Assembly (NCBI GenBank): GCA_937925565.1
Contig: CALALM010000451.1
Location: 1-13,035, forward strand
Direction: 5' to 3'
Origin: an uncultured Centipeda sp.
GTDB taxonomy: Bacteria > Bacillota > Negativicutes > Selenomonadales > Selenomonadaceae
DNA length: 13,035 nucleotides
Below the pieces are notes generated by a model. The model did not search any database and was not told the DNA's origin. It saw only the letters and a list, made by a program, of their open reading frames with translations. The translations under genes were made by a program, and so were the position numbers. Below are positions 6,317 to 13,035 of the stretch, piece after piece; position 1 is the stretch's first letter, and each line of letters starts with the position of its first letter.

Positions 6317-7414
6317 GTGAAGCATATGAGGAATCAAGGGCGCGTTGTGGTCGCCATGAGCGGGGGGGTGGACAGTTCACTCGCGGCGGCTCTGCTCTTG
6401 GAGCAGGGATACGATGTGGTGGGCGTTACCATGCGACTTTCGGATGAGAATCGTGATGCAGTTCCCGATGACCGCAGCTGCTGTTCCCTGAGCAGTGTCG
6501 ATGACGCGCGTCGCGTGGCAGATGTCCTTGCCATTCCGTATTATGTGATGGACTTTACAGCGTCTTTCGAACGCTCGGTGATTGACTATTTTTTGGATGA
6601 ATATCTGCGTGGTCGTACCCCGAATCCATGCATTGCCTGCAACCGACACATCAAATTTGAGGGGCTGCTCGATAAGGCACGCGAACTCGGAGCATCCCAT
6701 GTTGCGACGGGGCACTATGCGCGCATTGATCGCGATGAAGCAGGGACGTATCGTCTGCGCAAGGGGCTCGATCTCGAAAAGGATCAGTCCTATGTGCTCT
6801 ATCACCTCAATCAACGTACATTGGCACAGGTTCTGCTCCCCCTTGGAAGTTTCAGCAAGAGCGAAACGCGCCGTATGGCGGAGGAATATCATCTGCCCGT
6901 TGCACATAAGGCAGAGAGTCAGGAGATCTGCTTTGTTCCGCGCGATGATTACAAAGCTTATCTGCGGGCAAAGCGTCCAGAGTGTGCCCGTGAGGGAGAT
7001 ATCGTTGATCGGACGGGAAATGTGCGCGGCAGACATGAGGGGGTTGCATTCTATACGATTGGCCAGCGCAGGGGGCTAGGCATTGCGGCACCGCGGCCGC
7101 TCTACGTGACCGCATTGGATGCTGTGAAAAATCAGGTCATTGTTGGAGCAGCGGACGAGGTTTATGCGTGTGAACTCATTGCCTCGGATCTGAGTTGGAC
7201 GATGTGGGACGGACTCGATCAAGAGCGCTCGGTGCAGGCAAAGATCCGCTACGGGAAGAGGGAAGCTCCGGCGCAGATCACGCCACGCGATTCAAAGAGC
7301 GTATGGGTTCGTTTTGCGCAGCCGCAGCGTGCCGTGACTCCGGGACAATCCGTTGTGTTTTACGAGAAAGATATCGTACTTGGCGGCGGGGTCATCGATG
7401 AGGTGATCGCTTGA
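6317..7414 (+). CDS. mnmA: tRNA-uridine 2-sulfurtransferase
   Basis: MnmA adds sulfur to position 2 of wobble U34 in tRNA-Lys, -Glu and -Gln, after ATP activation of the base, with sulfur relayed from a cysteine desulfurase. The PP-loop SGGVDSS is at residues 15-21. The catalytic cysteine pair corresponds to C108 in NPCIACNRHIKF and C205 in ESQEICFVP. C105 adds a CxxC motif, which some MnmA proteins are reported to use for an iron-sulfur cluster. TGHYARI, KDQSYVLYHL and FYTIGQRRGLG are also typical. Length is 365 residues from the GTG at 6317, which has GGGAG 11 nt upstream; the ATG at 6326 is a close alternative with no good ribosome binding site. The frame is open back to 6239, but that region holds the promoter. 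It is the first gene of a long plus-strand operon and is divergent from tmcAL. Confidence 0.95.
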   Translation: MKHMRNQGRVVVAMSGGVDSSLAAALLLEQGYDVVGVTMRLSDENRDAVPDDRSCCSLSSVDDARRVADVLAIPYYVMDFTASFERSVIDYFLDEYLRGRTPNPCIACNRHIKFEGLLDKARELGASHVATGHYARIDRDEAGTYRLRKGLDLEKDQSYVLYHLNQRTLAQVLLPLGSFSKSETRRMAEEYHLPVAHKAESQEICFVPRDDYKAYLRAKRPECAREGDIVDRTGNVRGRHEGVAFYTIGQRRGLGIAAPRPLYVTALDAVKNQVIVGAADEVYACELIASDLSWTMWDGLDQERSVQAKIRYGKREAPAQITPRDSKSVWVRFAQPQRAVTPGQSVVFYEKDIVLGGGVIDEVIA

Positions 7415-7445
7415 TCCGTCGATCTGATACGGGGAGGGAATTCGT

Positions 7446-8495
7446 ATGATGAGCAGTGCGACGAAACTGAAGCTCAGCATTGTGGCAGTTGCTGCGGTGC
7501 TCCTGCTGCTGGGGGGACTCTTTTGGTATTTCCGTGTCCATACGAAGACGCCGGAATATGCGCTTCACGCGATTGAGGATGCGCTTGACCGGAACGATGA
7601 GGCACTCTTTCTGCGCCATGTCCGTTTGGATGCAGTACTTGACGCAGGCTATGATGATTTTATGCGCGGGACAATGGACGCCGAATTTGGGCATTCCCGC
7701 GAGGCATCTGCGGCACTTGAGGATTTCTCCAAAATGCTCAAGCCTGCATTCATCAATATGCTCAAAGACGCAGTTCATACGCGTCTGACGACGGGCGAAT
7801 GGCCTTCTGCAGATGCGATCGAGGAGGGAACTGATACGGAGAGTATTCTCTCCCGTATCGGTGTACGCGATTTGACATTCCGCGAGATTGCGCGTCTGAC
7901 GCGTGATGAGGAGGCACAGACAGCAGAGGCAGATATCGTTGCACATCAGGGCGAGGCAGACGCTGATTTTACGTTCAAGATCCTGCTTGCTCCCTCCGAG
8001 GAAGGAGACTGGCAGGTTGTTTCCATCCAGAACCTGCATGAGTATGCCGTGTTGCTCGAGCAGGCGCGGCGCTTGCGCGTCGAGGCTTACCTGGAGGAAA
8101 CAGATGCGATTATAGCACGACATGACCAGACATCGGGGGCTGCGCAGCTGCGGCTCTACTCTGTGCTGGGAGCGGGAGCTCTTGGCAGTCAGGCAACGCG
8201 GGATATGGCACGCCAGATTATGGAGCAGGATATCCTTGTCGACTGGCAGGAGCGCAAAGATGAGCTTGCTGCTGTTTCCGTTCCCCGCAGTATGCAGAGT
8301 CTGCATCAGCTCCGCCTCAAGATCTGTGATCTCCACATTGCTTATGCACAGGGCTATGCTTCGTGGATGACAGACAAAAATGCAGCCACGATCCGCAGCG
8401 CAGAGAGCAGTCTGCGTCAGGCGGAAGTCCTTGAGGCAGAGGCATCGTTCCTCGTGCAGCGCGCCAAGCGTTCCTTTGGTGATAAAGTGGAGTGA
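7446..8495 (+). CDS. Membrane-anchored protein, possibly DUF2939-like, unknown function
   Basis: I do not recognise this 349-residue protein with certainty. A short basic N-terminus is followed by one strong transmembrane segment (about residues 9-30, rich in V, A and L, ending FWYFRV). No lipobox or clear cleavage site is seen, so it is probably an inner-membrane anchored protein with its bulk outside the cytoplasm. The segment after the anchor (TPEYALHAIEDALDRNDEALF, then a conserved-looking FRHV/DAVLDAGYDDFM stretch) resembles the start of DUF2939-type proteins, which is a weak match by eye. A middle alpha/beta part ends near EEGDWQVVSIQNLHEY, as in small NTF2-like folds. The C-terminal ~120 residues are strongly helical and may form coiled coil. 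The start is supported by GGAGGG 7 nt upstream; ATG codons at 7446 and 7449 are equivalent choices. It lies 31 bp after mnmA. Confidence 0.75.
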   Translation: MMSSATKLKLSIVAVAAVLLLLGGLFWYFRVHTKTPEYALHAIEDALDRNDEALFLRHVRLDAVLDAGYDDFMRGTMDAEFGHSREASAALEDFSKMLKPAFINMLKDAVHTRLTTGEWPSADAIEEGTDTESILSRIGVRDLTFREIARLTRDEEAQTAEADIVAHQGEADADFTFKILLAPSEEGDWQVVSIQNLHEYAVLLEQARRLRVEAYLEETDAIIARHDQTSGAAQLRLYSVLGAGALGSQATRDMARQIMEQDILVDWQERKDELAAVSVPRSMQSLHQLRLKICDLHIAYAQGYASWMTDKNAATIRSAESSLRQAEVLEAEASFLVQRAKRSFGDKVE

Positions 8496-8499
8496 GGAG
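8495..8499 (+). promoter_or_regulatory. Ribosome binding site that fixes the NYN gene start
   Basis: AGGAG lies 7 nt before the ATG at 8507 and overlaps the stop codon of the preceding gene. It rules out the in-frame GTG at 8492 as the preferred start and implies coupled translation. Confidence 0.75.
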
Positions 8500-8506
8500 A
8501 AAAAGT

Positions 8507-9355
8507 ATGCTCGATTCGAGCAATGATACCGTAGCAATTCTCTATGATATTGAGAATGCACCGATTGAAATGCTTCAATATACGATTGATAAGGCTATGC
8601 GCTACAAACCCGGACGCATGATCGTGGTTTCTGACTGGGAGGCACATCCTGAACAGAAGCGCTGGGATCGTCTCATGGAGTATCCAGATTTGACCTTTCG
8701 TCAGATCAGCCGGACATTCTATGGAAAGAATTCGCTGGACTCGGCGCTCTATGATTCGGCACAGATCCTCTATCAAGAGGGCGTGCGCAAGTACTTCATC
8801 ATTACGACGGATTCGGACTTCGTACGCATTGCTGAGTCTTTGAACGCTGAGGCTCCCTCCTACATCATCGGCGTTGGAACGAAGCAGGCAAGCGAAGATC
8901 TGCGCAATGCCTATAATGAATTTTTCGTCTATCCGCCGGAGTCAAAGCCCGAAAAGAGCACAGCAAAGAATAAAAAAACACAAAAGAATGCAGAGGTGAA
9001 GACCGTGATAAAGAAAAAATCGTCGGAGGATAAGGGCGTGAAGCAGAAGCCCGCTGTGGAACAGACAGCAAAGACTTTGGAGCAGAAGAAACAGGCGGCA
9101 GAGAGTAAGAAGAAGGAATCGCCCGATAATCCTGTCGAGGAAACCGCAAAGACATCTGCAAAATCCAAAAAAAAGCAGGGACAAAAGCCTGTACCGCCGG
9201 TTGAACCCGCGCCGACGCCGCCGCTCTCGGGATTCCTGACCGTACGCCTACCGAAAACATTGCGTGCATCGCTCGAGCAGAAGATGCTTGAGGAAGAGGT
9301 TTCTCTGGATGAACTTGTAACATATCTCCTTATGCGCGGACTTTCTGCAAAGTAA
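8507..9355 (+). CDS. NYN (PIN-like) nuclease domain with lysine-rich linker and ribbon-helix-helix-like C-terminus
   Basis: Residues ~8-142 form an NYN/LabA-type PIN-like domain, a family of metal-dependent RNases. The acidic site is visible as D14 and N17 (ILYDIENAP), the K74-N75/D78/D83 stretch (GKNSLDSALYDSAQ) and D102/D104 (ITTDSDF). Residues ~145-238 are a low-complexity, lysine-, glutamate- and alanine-rich linker that ends in a proline run, probably disordered and able to bind nucleic acid. Residues ~242-282 (SGFLTVRLPKTLRASLEQKM and on) read as beta strand, helix, helix with VSLDELV and YLLMRGL, which closely resembles a CopG/Arc/HicB-type ribbon-helix-helix. RNase activity is a family inference, as the target is unknown. 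The gene starts 11 bp after the anchored-protein gene and ends 7 bp before the DUF3783 gene. The A-rich linker DNA differs from its neighbours because of lysine codons. Confidence 0.85.
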   Translation: MLDSSNDTVAILYDIENAPIEMLQYTIDKAMRYKPGRMIVVSDWEAHPEQKRWDRLMEYPDLTFRQISRTFYGKNSLDSALYDSAQILYQEGVRKYFIITTDSDFVRIAESLNAEAPSYIIGVGTKQASEDLRNAYNEFFVYPPESKPEKSTAKNKKTQKNAEVKTVIKKKSSEDKGVKQKPAVEQTAKTLEQKKQAAESKKKESPDNPVEETAKTSAKSKKKQGQKPVPPVEPAPTPPLSGFLTVRLPKTLRASLEQKMLEEEVSLDELVTYLLMRGLSAK

Positions 9356-9362
9356 GGGAAAA

Positions 9363-9776
9363 ATGATGATGAGAAAAGAAGAGCGCGTCTTGCTCTATCA
9401 ATTTCCGGAGGATCAGATCCGTACGGCACAGGATGTATTTCGTGCGCTTGGAATTCGCGCGCAGATTCTCGCAGCGGATGCATGGCGTGAAAAGATCGGC
9501 TGGCTGCTTGGCATCAAGGGGTATAAGCCTGCTCCGCCTGTGCAGGAAGATAATACGGCTTTTGATTTTCCGCACCGCCTTCTGCTGTTGGAACACATTC
9601 AGGGCAAGCGGCTGACAAAGGTGCTGGAGGCACTGCAGGATGCGGGCATTCCGCGCATTACGTATAAATCTGCGGTTACGCCGTACAATACACTGTGGAC
9701 GTTGCGCTATCTCTGTGAACATATGGCGAAGGAACATGCAGGATCTGTCGAGGATCGGGAAGGAAAGATACAATGA
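9363..9776 (+). CDS. DUF3783 domain protein, unknown function
   Basis: This small 137-residue soluble protein matches the DUF3783 pattern. It opens with ERVLLYQFPEDQIRTAQDVF, has a short alpha/beta body, and shows the conserved end YKSAVTPYNTLWTLRYLCEH followed by MAKEH (about residues 101-125). The family is widespread in Firmicutes and has no assigned biochemical role that I know of. No signal peptide or membrane segment is seen. Three in-frame ATG codons stand in a row at 9363-9371; the first follows an AAGGG run at close spacing, so the start is uncertain by up to two residues. It is 7 bp downstream of the NYN gene and overlaps the binding-lipoprotein gene by 4 bp (ATGA), so it is surely part of this operon. 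Confidence 0.85.
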   Translation: MMMRKEERVLLYQFPEDQIRTAQDVFRALGIRAQILAADAWREKIGWLLGIKGYKPAPPVQEDNTAFDFPHRLLLLEHIQGKRLTKVLEALQDAGIPRITYKSAVTPYNTLWTLRYLCEHMAKEHAGSVEDREGKIQ

Positions 9777-10720
9777 AGAGATTTCTTGTTGCAGCGCTCT
9801 CGTTGATGCTTCTCCTTGTCGCAGGCTGTGGCTCGGAGCCGGAGCCACAGACGAAGGACGCGAAGCTTTCAAAACTGACCATAGGCCTGATGCCTGATAC
9901 GGACTCGATTCCATTTATCATTGCCGCAGAGCGCGGATATTTTGCGGAGGAGGGTGTCGAAGTCGAACTCGTTCCCTTCAAGAGTGCAATGGAGCGAGAC
10001 GCAGCCCTTCAGAGCGGAAATCTTGACGGCGCGGTCTCCGATCTGCTCGCCGTCATCTTTGCGCGCTCGGGTGGATTTTCCGTGCATGCAACCTCCTATA
10101 CGGACGGGAATTACAATCTCGTTGCGGGCGGTACGGCCGGTATTTCATCTGCCGCAGATCTTGGCGGAAAGGAGATCGCCATCTCGCGCAATACGATCAT
10201 CGAATATGTAACGGATGAAATTCTCACGGTGAACGGCATGGGGGAGCAGGATGTTTCCAAGGTTGTCATTCCGCAGATTCCCGTGCGTCTCGAGATGCTG
10301 CAAAGCGGGAATCTCGCGGCGGCTGTTCTGCCTGAACCGATGGCGAGCGTTGCCGTGGCATCGGGAAGTCGCTATATTACCGGCTCGGGGGATCTCGGGA
10401 TCAATCCGGGCGTGATCGTGTTTACGGACTCCTCGATCAAGGATAAAGGGCAGTCCATTCGTGCAATGTACCACGCCTATGACAAAGCGGTCAAGTATCT
10501 TAACAATACACCGCGTGCAGACTACATTGACCTCGTGATGGAAAAGAGCGGCTTTCCTGCACCCGCACGCGATGCCCTTGAACTGAGACCCTATCGTCCT
10601 GCGGGACTTCCGGCGGAGAAGGATGTGGAGGAGGCCGTGCGCTGGGTGAAGAGCAAAGACCTTGCAGGGGACTATCGCTATGACGACCTCGTTTCCAAAC
10701 TTCTCTCGGAGGCGAAATAA
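9773..10720 (+). CDS. ABC transporter substrate-binding lipoprotein, NMT1/SsuA-like, substrate unknown
   Basis: The 315-residue protein starts with a signal peptide (MKRFL, then a leucine/alanine-rich core) and a lipobox LVAGC with the acylated cysteine at residue 19, so it is exported and lipid-anchored. The mature part has the type II periplasmic binding fold of the NMT1/THI5 and nitrate/sulfonate/taurine group: LTIGLMPDTDSIPFIIAAE, RGYFAEEGVEVELVPF, SGNLDGAVSDLL, the ADLGGKEIAISRN strand-loop, and LPEPMASVAVASG. Family members bind pyrimidine thiamine precursors, alkanesulfonates, nitrate or similar small ligands. No permease or ATPase gene adjoins it here, so it is an orphan component or is served by a transporter elsewhere. 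It overlaps the DUF3783 gene by 4 bp and the decarboxylase gene by 1 bp, which suggests a link to polyamine or amino-acid metabolism; that link is inference. Confidence 0.9.
   Translation: MKRFLVAALSLMLLLVAGCGSEPEPQTKDAKLSKLTIGLMPDTDSIPFIIAAERGYFAEEGVEVELVPFKSAMERDAALQSGNLDGAVSDLLAVIFARSGGFSVHATSYTDGNYNLVAGGTAGISSAADLGGKEIAISRNTIIEYVTDEILTVNGMGEQDVSKVVIPQIPVRLEMLQSGNLAAAVLPEPMASVAVASGSRYITGSGDLGINPGVIVFTDSSIKDKGQSIRAMYHAYDKAVKYLNNTPRADYIDLVMEKSGFPAPARDALELRPYRPAGLPAEKDVEEAVRWVKSKDLAGDYRYDDLVSKLLSEAK
9826..9850 (+). repeat. Intragenic 9-bp hairpin just after the lipobox codon
   Basis: CTGTGGCTC (9826-9834) pairs perfectly with GAGCCACAG (9842-9850) around a 7-nt loop. It spans the codons for the acylated cysteine and the start of the mature lipoprotein. 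No T run follows, so it is not a terminator. It could slow ribosomes or RNA polymerase behind the signal peptide, or simply reflect GC-rich GSEPEP codons. Confidence 0.35.
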
Positions 10721-12174
10721 TGCCGTATCTCTCTCAGACGAGTGCTCCCATTCAGGAGGCTCTTGAGCGGATGAAGCGTGCACGTCTTGTTCCCTTTGAT
10801 GTGCCGGGACATAAGCGCGGGCGCGGGAATCCGGAGCTCACGGCATTCCTCGGAAACACCTGCCTCGATGTCGACGTGAACTCCATGAAAATGCTCGATA
10901 ATCTCTGCCATCCGGTTTCGGTGATTCGGGATGCGGAACAACTCGCTGCAGAGGCGTTTCGCGCTGCACACGCATTCTTCATGGTGAGCGGCACCACGGG
11001 ATCCGTGCAGGCAATGGTGCTCTCTGCAGTAAGGCGCGGGGATAAAATCATCATGCCGCGGAACGTCCACCGGAGTGCCATCAACGCTCTGATTCTCTGC
11101 GGCGCCATCCCGATCTATGTGAATCCCGGCATCGACGATGTGCTTGGCATTGCGCTCGGTATGCGTGTGGAGGATGTCGCCGCAGCGATTGAGCGACATC
11201 CGGACGCCAAGGCGGTCTTTGTCAACAATCCAACCTATTACGGCATCTGCTCCAATCTCCGCGCGATTACGGATCTGGCGCACGCGCACGGCATGAAGGT
11301 ACTTGTGGACGAGGCGCACGGTACGCATCTGTATTTCAGTGATCGTCTCCCTGTGTCGGCAATGGATGCGGGTGCGGATATGGCGGCAATCAGCATGCAC
11401 AAGTCCGGCGGCTCCCTGACGCAGAGCTCCATCCTACTCTGCGCTGACACGATGCCGCTCGGCTATGTTCATCAGATCATCAACATCACGCAGACGACGA
11501 GCGCGTCCTATCTGCTTCTGGCAAGCCTCGATATCAGCCGCCGCAATCTTGCGCTGCGCGGACGCGAGGTCATCGACAAGATCATCGACCTCGTCGCCTA
11601 TGCACGTGATGAGATCAATGCAATCGGGGACTACTATGCCTATGGGCGCGAGTTGATCGACGGCGCGGCGGTCTACGATTTTGACACCACAAAGCTGTCC
11701 ATTTTCACGCGCCCGACAGGACTCGCAGGTGTCGAGGTCTACGACATCCTGCGTGATGACTATGACATTCAGACGGAGTTTGGCGACATCGCGAATCTGC
11801 TTGCCTATGTGTCCGTCGGAGATCGTCCGAAGGACATCGAACGCCTTGTCGCGGCACTTGCTGAGATCCGGCGAAACTACCGCAAGGATCCCTCCAAAAC
11901 GCTCAAGATGGAGTACATCGACCCCGTTGTCATCTGTGGACCCCAAGATGCATTCTACGCGGAGAAGGAGTCGCTGCCAATTGCAGAAACATGTGGACGC
12001 ATCTGCAGTGAGTTCGTCATGTGCTATCCGCCGGGCATTCCCATTCTCGCTCCGGGGGAGCAGATCACGGAGGACATCCTGACCTACATTCGCTATGCAA
12101 GGAAAAAGGGCTGTCAAATCACGGGACCGGAGGATATGAGCATACAGCGTCTCAATGTGATGACGGAGAGATAG
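10720..12174 (+). CDS. speA: Arginine/lysine/ornithine decarboxylase (fold type I, SpeA-like)
   Basis: This is a 484-residue PLP enzyme of the Orn/Lys/Arg decarboxylase major-domain family. Motifs: FDVPGHKRGRG near residues 26-36, SGTTGSVQAM at 90-99 (cofactor phosphate), PRNVHRSA, NPTYYGI, DEAHGTHLYF with D197 and H200, and the Schiff-base lysine K228 in SMHKSGGSLTQSS; the C-terminal domain has PPGIPILAPGE. Size and layout match Bacillus SpeA (~490 residues, arginine decarboxylase) rather than the larger enterobacterial inducible enzymes. Because spermidine synthase follows after 2 bp and a probable agmatinase start comes next, arginine to agmatine is the most likely reaction; lysine or ornithine cannot be excluded by eye. 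It differs from the fold-III lysine/ornithine decarboxylase known from Selenomonas ruminantium. The start overlaps the preceding stop (TAATG) and has GGAGG at good spacing. Confidence 0.9.
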   Translation: MPYLSQTSAPIQEALERMKRARLVPFDVPGHKRGRGNPELTAFLGNTCLDVDVNSMKMLDNLCHPVSVIRDAEQLAAEAFRAAHAFFMVSGTTGSVQAMVLSAVRRGDKIIMPRNVHRSAINALILCGAIPIYVNPGIDDVLGIALGMRVEDVAAAIERHPDAKAVFVNNPTYYGICSNLRAITDLAHAHGMKVLVDEAHGTHLYFSDRLPVSAMDAGADMAAISMHKSGGSLTQSSILLCADTMPLGYVHQIINITQTTSASYLLLASLDISRRNLALRGREVIDKIIDLVAYARDEINAIGDYYAYGRELIDGAAVYDFDTTKLSIFTRPTGLAGVEVYDILRDDYDIQTEFGDIANLLAYVSVGDRPKDIERLVAALAEIRRNYRKDPSKTLKMEYIDPVVICGPQDAFYAEKESLPIAETCGRICSEFVMCYPPGIPILAPGEQITEDILTYIRYARKKGCQITGPEDMSIQRLNVMTER

Positions 12175-12176
12175 AC

Positions 12177-13035
12177 ATGGAATTTTGGTATACGGAACAA
12201 CATACGCCCGATGTACGCTTTTCGATTCGCGTGGATCATCAGCTCTACAGCGGACAGAGCGAGTTTCAGCGCATTGATGTGTTTGAGTCGCCCGAGTTCG
12301 GGCGATTTCTGACGCTTGACGGCTATATGATGCTGACGGAGAAGGATGAGTTCATCTACCATGAGATGATCACACATGTGCCCATGTGCGTTCATCCGGA
12401 GGCGAAAGATATCCTCGTCATCGGCGGCGGCGATGGGGGAACGGTGCGTGAGCTCCTGCGCTATCCGACCATACGCCGCATCGACCTCGTGGAGATTGAC
12501 GAGATGGTGGTCGACGTCTGCCGCGAGTATCTGCCCTCTACTGCCTCGGGGCTCTCCGATGAGCGTGTCAGCATCCACTACGAGGACGGGTTGCGCTTTG
12601 TGCGAAAGCCCATCGACGCCTATGATCTCATCATCGTGGATTCGACGGATCCGTTCGGACCGGGCGAGGGGCTGTTCACGAAGGAGTTCTACGGGAACTG
12701 CTTCAAGGCTCTGCGGAGCGACGGCATCATGATCAATCAGCATGAGAGCCCTTTCTACGAGCAGGATGCCTATGCGATGCAGCGGATGCATCAGCGCATT
12801 GTTCATTCGTTTCCATTCAGCCGTGTGTATCAGGTGCATATACCGTCCTATCCGTCAGGGCATTGGCTCTTCGGATTTTCGTCCAAAAACCGTCGCCCCG
12901 TGGAGGGCGTGGACTTTGCGCGATGGAAGTCGCTCGGTATAAAGACCCGTTACTACAATACGAAGCTTCACGCGGCTGCCTTTGCCCTGCCCAACTATGT
13001 GGAGGAGATACTTGAAGATGTGGAACCGCAATGTT
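12177..13035 (+). CDS. speE: Spermidine synthase (stop codon just beyond the window)
   Basis: SpeE transfers an aminopropyl group from decarboxylated S-adenosylmethionine to putrescine in the cytoplasm. The open frame runs from the ATG at 12177 to the window edge (286 codons) without a stop; Bacillus SpeE is about 276 residues, so nearly the whole gene is present. Motifs: FWYTEQHTPDVRFS at the N-terminus, SGQSEFQRIDVF, LDGYMMLTEKDEFIYHEM, the nucleotide-binding IGGGDGGTVRE (GGGDGG at 83-88), LVEID at 104-108, and the catalytic acidic segment IIVDSTDPFGPGEGLF (D155 and D158). The end LPNYVEEILEDV is typical of a SpeE C-terminus. GGAG in the 3' end of the decarboxylase gene serves as ribosome binding site, and the intergenic gap is only 2 bp, so the two polyamine genes are co-expressed. 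Confidence 0.95.
   Translation, partial: MEFWYTEQHTPDVRFSIRVDHQLYSGQSEFQRIDVFESPEFGRFLTLDGYMMLTEKDEFIYHEMITHVPMCVHPEAKDILVIGGGDGGTVRELLRYPTIRRIDLVEIDEMVVDVCREYLPSTASGLSDERVSIHYEDGLRFVRKPIDAYDLIIVDSTDPFGPGEGLFTKEFYGNCFKALRSDGIMINQHESPFYEQDAYAMQRMHQRIVHSFPFSRVYQVHIPSYPSGHWLFGFSSKNRRPVEGVDFARWKSLGIKTRYYNTKLHAAAFALPNYVEEILEDVEPQC
13018..13035 (+). CDS. Possible start of the next gene, perhaps agmatinase (speB), cut by the window edge
   Basis: An ATG at 13018 in another frame than speE begins MWNRNV and has GGAGGAG (13001-13007) about 10 nt upstream. The speE frame is near its expected end here, so an overlapping next gene is natural. Agmatinases in Firmicutes often follow speE and begin with a similar short M-x-N-x-N-V sequence. 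Six codons are far too few to prove either the gene or its product. Confidence 0.3.

Noticed and set aside
6377..7036. A 219-codon minus-strand frame inside mnmA
   Set aside because: mnmA is unambiguous on the plus strand and the reverse product shows no family resemblance.
7392..8561. A 389-codon open frame on the minus strand opposite the anchored-protein gene
   Set aside because: It is antisense to a gene with a good ribosome binding site and a clear membrane anchor. Its own product is cysteine- and arginine-rich with no domain, so it is a shadow frame of GC-rich coding DNA.
8950..9200. Lysine-rich, A-rich stretch as a sign of a frameshift or foreign DNA
   Set aside because: The frame stays open into a sensible C-terminal domain, and the base composition follows from lysine codons in a linker.
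10678..11400. A 240-codon minus-strand frame opposite the decarboxylase gene
   Set aside because: The plus-strand frame carries all decarboxylase motifs; the antisense product is histidine- and arginine-rich without recognisable motifs.

Overview
The window looks like chromosomal DNA of a Negativicutes bacterium, probably close to Selenomonas. This is an inference from moderately high GC, Firmicutes-type protein families (SpoVB-like flippase, DUF815 ATPase, TmcAL, DUF3783) and the resemblance of the encoded proteins; no rRNA or other marker settles it. I see no tRNA, rRNA, CRISPR array, prophage or intact insertion sequence.

Layout. (1) 1-794: the 3' part of hemL (tetrapyrrole synthesis), cut by the window edge. 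(2) 795-1133: a gene-free stretch with a strong intrinsic terminator inside a 148-bp segment bounded by a 14-bp imperfect inverted repeat, then a good promoter. (3) 1134-3667, plus strand: a SpoVB/MurJ-like flippase overlapping a YegS/DagK-type lipid kinase by 4 bp, an envelope-lipid pair. (4) 6153-3673, minus strand: tmcAL (tRNA-Met wobble acetylation), then a DUF815 AAA-type ATPase 15 bp downstream. This operon converges on the lipid kinase with only 5 bp between stop codons. Its apparent terminator, a perfect 16-bp hairpin followed by seven U, lies inside the lipid kinase coding sequence. (5) 6154-6316: a compact divergent promoter region shared by tmcAL and mnmA, with two perfect palindromes at the mnmA promoter. 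(6) 6317-13035, plus strand: seven tightly packed genes that look like one transcription unit. They are mnmA (tRNA wobble 2-thiolation), a membrane-anchored protein, an NYN/PIN-like nuclease with a lysine-rich linker and a ribbon-helix-helix-like tail, a DUF3783 protein, an orphan ABC-type binding lipoprotein, an arginine/lysine/ornithine decarboxylase and spermidine synthase. The last bases may hold the start of an agmatinase gene.

How the genes may work together. The two divergent genes tmcAL and mnmA both modify the anticodon wobble base. The end of the long operon gives a polyamine route (arginine to agmatine to putrescine to spermidine) if the next gene is agmatinase. The middle of the operon (anchored protein, NYN protein, DUF3783 protein, orphan lipoprotein) has no established role. 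It is the least explained part of the window, and the NYN protein is its most unusual member.
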